NCBI GenBank assembly: GCA_938049325.1
Contig: CALICC010000388.1
Location: forward strand, 1-7,462
Reading direction: 5' to 3'
DNA: 7,462 nt
Source: an uncultured Ilumatobacter sp.
GTDB lineage: Bacteria; Actinomycetota; Acidimicrobiia; Acidimicrobiales; Ilumatobacteraceae
Shown here: positions 5,140 to 7,462 of the stretch, one piece after another
Layout: the number at the start of each line of letters is the position of its first letter
Numbering within the stretch: position 1 is the stretch's first letter
Notes under the pieces: generated by a model
What the model saw: only the letters and a program-made list of their open reading frames with translations
What the model was told of the DNA's origin: nothing
Database searches by the model: none
Position numbers and translations under genes: made by a program

Positions 5140-6381
5140 ATGACCGACGTGGCTGCTGACCGCGTCGTCGCCGACCTGGCGACGATGAACGATGACGAGT
5201 TCCGAGCGGTGGTGCGGGGTTGGCTCGGCGACCACGTCGTTGGAGACTTCGCATCGCTGACGGGTCGCGGCGGTCCGGGTGACGAAGACATCGGGTTCGA
5301 CATCCGTGTCCGGTGGGAGCAGGAACTCGGGCGCGCCGGGTGGATCGGTCTGGGTTGGCCCGTCGCGCACGGCGGAGCCGGCGCGTCACTGTCGCAACAG
5401 ATCATCTGGGCCGAGGAGTACGCACGAGCCGACGCGCCGGCTCGGGTGAATCACATGGGGGAGAATCTCCTCGCGCCAACGCTCATCGAGTACGGCACCG
5501 CTGAACAGATCGAGCGGTTCTTGCCGGGGATCCGCAATGGCACCGAACGCTGGTGTCAGTGCTACTCCGAGCCAGACGCCGGGAGTGACCTGGCCAACGT
5601 CAAGACGCGTGCCGAACTCGACGGAGACGCATGGGTGATCAACGGGCAGAAGGTGTGGACGTCGCTCGCCCACGTGTCGCACTGGGCGTTCTTGGTCGCA
5701 CGAACCGAGGCTGGCTCCCAACGTCATGGCGGACTGTCGTTCCTGCTCGTGCCGATGGATCAGGAAGGGATCGAGATCCGTCCGATCGTGCAGCCGACTG
5801 GTGGCGGCGAGTTCAACGAGACGTTCTTCTCCGATGCGCGTACTGAAGCCGACCTGGTTGTCGGTGACGTCGGTGATGGCTGGCGCATCGCGATGGGTCT
5901 GCTCGGATTCGAACGCGGTATCTCGACGCTCGCGCAACAGGTCGGGTTCGAACGCGAACTCGAGCACGTGATCGGGCTGGCCGACACCGCCGATCCGCGG
6001 GTGCGCCAGCGCGTGGCTGACGCGCACATCGGTTTGCAACTGATGAAGTGGAACGCTCACCGGTCGATGTCGGCAACCGGCGTGCCGGGCCCGGAGGCGA
6101 GCATCTCGAAGCTGCACTGGGGAACGTGGCATCGAGCCCTGGGCGAGATGATGGTCGATGTGCTCGGTGCGTCGGGCCAGGCCGTGTCCGACGACGTCGA
6201 CGCGGCGCACGAACACCTGATGGAAGAGGATCGCGGTGGCCACGCCTATCCGTTGTCGCTCGAGCAGAAGCTCTTCTTGTTCACGCGCTCTGACACGATC
6301 TATGGCGGGTCGAACGAGATCCAACGAAACGTCCTCGGCGAACGAGTCCTCGGTCTGCCGCGTGAACCGAAACCGGAGTGA
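5140..6381 (+). CDS. fadE30: FadE30-like acyl-CoA dehydrogenase (C/D-ring, HIP-CoA pathway)
   Basis: A 413-residue flavin acyl-CoA dehydrogenase. FadE30 in mycobacteria dehydrogenates the propionyl side chain of the C/D-ring remnant (5-hydroxy-HIP-CoA), the first beta-oxidation step after FadD3. Agreement with FadE30 as I know it is strong: EEYARADAP (92-100), NHMGENLLAPTLI, WCQCYSEPDAGSDLA (138-152), VINGQKVWTSLAH (166-178) and the C-terminal FTRSDTIYGGSNEIQRN and ERVLGLPRE. Glu258 in LGFERGIST is the catalytic base. Mtb FadE30 begins where ours reads MNDDEFRAVVRGWL, so an internal ATG at 5185 may be the real start; neither ATG has a strong ribosome site. A longer acidic stretch with DVDAAHEHLMEEDRGGHAY (about 351-369) precedes the final helix. 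Its end overlaps the ribosome site of ipdF, as expected for a fadE30-ipdF pair. Confidence 0.92.
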   Translation: MTDVAADRVVADLATMNDDEFRAVVRGWLGDHVVGDFASLTGRGGPGDEDIGFDIRVRWEQELGRAGWIGLGWPVAHGGAGASLSQQIIWAEEYARADAPARVNHMGENLLAPTLIEYGTAEQIERFLPGIRNGTERWCQCYSEPDAGSDLANVKTRAELDGDAWVINGQKVWTSLAHVSHWAFLVARTEAGSQRHGGLSFLLVPMDQEGIEIRPIVQPTGGGEFNETFFSDARTEADLVVGDVGDGWRIAMGLLGFERGISTLAQQVGFERELEHVIGLADTADPRVRQRVADAHIGLQLMKWNAHRSMSATGVPGPEASISKLHWGTWHRALGEMMVDVLGASGQAVSDDVDAAHEHLMEEDRGGHAYPLSLEQKLFLFTRSDTIYGGSNEIQRNVLGERVLGLPREPKPE

Positions 6382-6383
6382 CC

Positions 6384-7166
6384 ATGAACGAGCCAGCAGC
6401 AAACGTGCCCATTGCGCGCCTTGCGCCCGAGGGACACAACCTCTTGGCCGGCAAGACGGTGCTGATCACCGCGGCTGCCGGAAGCGGCATCGGCTCGGCC
6501 ACGGCGCGACGCTGCGTCGACGAAGGCGCGACCGTGATGATCTCCGACCGCCACGAGCCTCGTCTCGCTGCAACGGCAGACGAGCTCGGCGTTGCCTCGG
6601 TGCCCTGCGACGTGACGAGCGAAGACAGCGTGCAGGCAATGTTCGATGCAGCGGTCGAGGAGATGGGCCACGTCGATGTGCTCATCAACAACGCAGGACT
6701 CGGGGGCACGGCCGAGGTGCATGAGATGACCGACGACCAGTGGTCTCGCGTGCTCGACGTGACGCTCAACGGCACCTTTCGGTGCACGCGAGCGGCGCTT
6801 GCACTGATGTACGAACGAGGGTCCGGCGTGATCATCAACAATGCGTCGGTGCTCGGCTGGCGGGCACAGGTCGGCCAAGCGCACTACGCCGCAGCGAAGG
6901 CTGGTGTGATGGCGTTGACGCGTTGCTCCGGTGTTGAAGCTGCGCCCCGCGGCGTTCGGATCAACGCAGTCGCGCCGAGTTTGGCCATGCACGAGAACCT
7001 GGCCAAGGTCACCTCCGACGAACTCCTCGCCGAGCTGAGCGCGCGCGAAGCGTTCGGTCGTCCAGCCGAAACGTGGGAGATCGCGAGCGTCATCGCGTTC
7101 CTCGCGAGCGACTACAGCAGCTACTTGGTCGGTGAGACGATCAGCGTCTCGAACCAACGGGCGTAG
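6384..7166 (+). CDS. ipdF: IpdF-like short-chain dehydrogenase of steroid C/D-ring degradation
   Basis: A 260-residue SDR beginning at ATG 6384, five bases after GGAG (6375-6378). A GTG at 6378 would instead overlap the fadE30 stop and add MT. M. tuberculosis IpdF belongs to the KstR2-controlled HIP pathway and is thought to oxidise the ring hydroxyl of the CoA-activated C/D-ring intermediate. The protein shows TAAAGSGIGSATARR at 29-43, with Ala where most SDRs have the first Gly (an IpdF trait), then Asp55 for NAD, NNAGLGG (102-108), Ser155, Tyr168 and Lys172. The stretches NNASVLGWRAQ, AAAKAGVMALTRCS, RINAV and FLASDYSSYL match IpdF as I know it. Only two bases separate it from fadE30, so the two are translationally coupled, keeping the mycobacterial partnership. 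Confidence 0.93.
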   Translation: MNEPAANVPIARLAPEGHNLLAGKTVLITAAAGSGIGSATARRCVDEGATVMISDRHEPRLAATADELGVASVPCDVTSEDSVQAMFDAAVEEMGHVDVLINNAGLGGTAEVHEMTDDQWSRVLDVTLNGTFRCTRAALALMYERGSGVIINNASVLGWRAQVGQAHYAAAKAGVMALTRCSGVEAAPRGVRINAVAPSLAMHENLAKVTSDELLAELSAREAFGRPAETWEIASVIAFLASDYSSYLVGETISVSNQRA

Positions 7167-7188
7167 CGATCATCGTGGTGATCGGCCG

Positions 7189-7462
7189 ATGACCTTCTTT
7201 CTGCGGGGCCGCGAAACGTGGCGGAGCCCGTGGGACGACTATGCCGAACTGCGAAACACCGGTCCGGTGGTCGAGCACGAGCACGACGGACGGCGAGTCT
7301 TCGTGCTGCCACGCTTCGAGGAGGTATTCGTCGCGGTGCGCGACGCCGGGACGTTCTCGTCGGCCCACGGGCTGACGTTGAACGACGACGAGATGGCCTT
7401 GTTCGCCGACGACGCTCGCCCGATCGTGATGATGGATCCGCCCGACCACACCCGGATGCGTC
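7189..7462 (+). CDS. Cytochrome P450, N-terminal 91 codons, cut by the right edge
   Basis: The frame from ATG 7189 is open to the edge and starts MTFFLRGRETWRSPWDDYAE. The helix-C signature MDPPDHTRMR occurs at residues 82-91, at the normal distance from the start of a soluble bacterial class I P450, with FSSAHGLTL (a typical B-helix region) before it. The heme-binding Cys and the I-helix acid/Thr pair lie beyond the window, so the CYP family cannot be assigned. Given the neighbours, a steroid-hydroxylating family such as CYP125, CYP142 or CYP124 is possible. GGTGA at 7177-7181 lies seven bases before the ATG. The gene starts 22 bp after ipdF and is probably the fourth gene of the operon. Confidence 0.88.
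   Translation, partial: MTFFLRGRETWRSPWDDYAELRNTGPVVEHEHDGRRVFVLPRFEEVFVAVRDAGTFSSAHGLTLNDDEMALFADDARPIVMMDPPDHTRMR

Noticed and set aside
4310..5389. 359-codon open frame on the minus strand across the SDR and the start of fadE30
   Set aside because: Arg/His-rich shadow of two clear genes, with no recognisable domain.

Overview
The window is a high-GC (roughly 65% by eye), tightly packed piece of an actinobacterial-type genome. It carries seven complete genes and two partial ones, one at each edge. Gene content, GC-ending codons, ATGA/GTGA gene junctions and promoters lying almost on top of start codons all suit a high-GC actinobacterium. A marine or freshwater Acidimicrobiia relative such as Ilumatobacter is my guess, but the window cannot prove it.

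The theme is steroid (cholesterol-type) catabolism. Three proteins closely resemble named Mycobacterium tuberculosis enzymes as I know them: a FadA5-like side-chain thiolase (1647-2840), a FadE30-like acyl-CoA dehydrogenase (5140-6381) and an IpdF-like short-chain dehydrogenase (6384-7166). Beside them are a FadE26/FadE29-type acyl-CoA dehydrogenase on the minus strand (2950-4128), an MFE-2/Hsd4A-like short-chain dehydrogenase (4178-5086) and the first 91 codons of a cytochrome P450 (7189 to the right edge). Side-chain beta-oxidation and C/D-ring (HIP-CoA) genes, which fall in separate KstR and KstR2 regulons in mycobacteria, are interleaved here. I see no KstR- or KstR2-type operator in the intergenic gaps.

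Layout. Positions 1-89 (minus) hold the start of a possible alpha/beta-hydrolase-like gene. Next is a plus-strand operon: Fe(II)/2-oxoglutarate dioxygenase (TauD/TfdA family), TetR regulator, fadA5. The spacings are +12 bp and a 4-bp overlap, and a consensus-like promoter stands directly before the first ATG, implying a leaderless message. Positions 2841-2949 are a convergent gap with two copies of a 35-bp repeat, 56 bp apart, that can fold as a hairpin in the plus-sense transcript. Positions 4129-4177 are a 49-bp divergent promoter region with two clean inverted repeats centred 21 bp apart. From there a second plus-strand operon runs SDR, fadE30, ipdF, P450.

Most worth following up: the TauD/TfdA dioxygenase embedded in a steroid thiolase operon with its own TetR regulator, which I do not know from described steroid pathways; the paired palindromes in the divergent promoter; and the repeat between the convergent genes.
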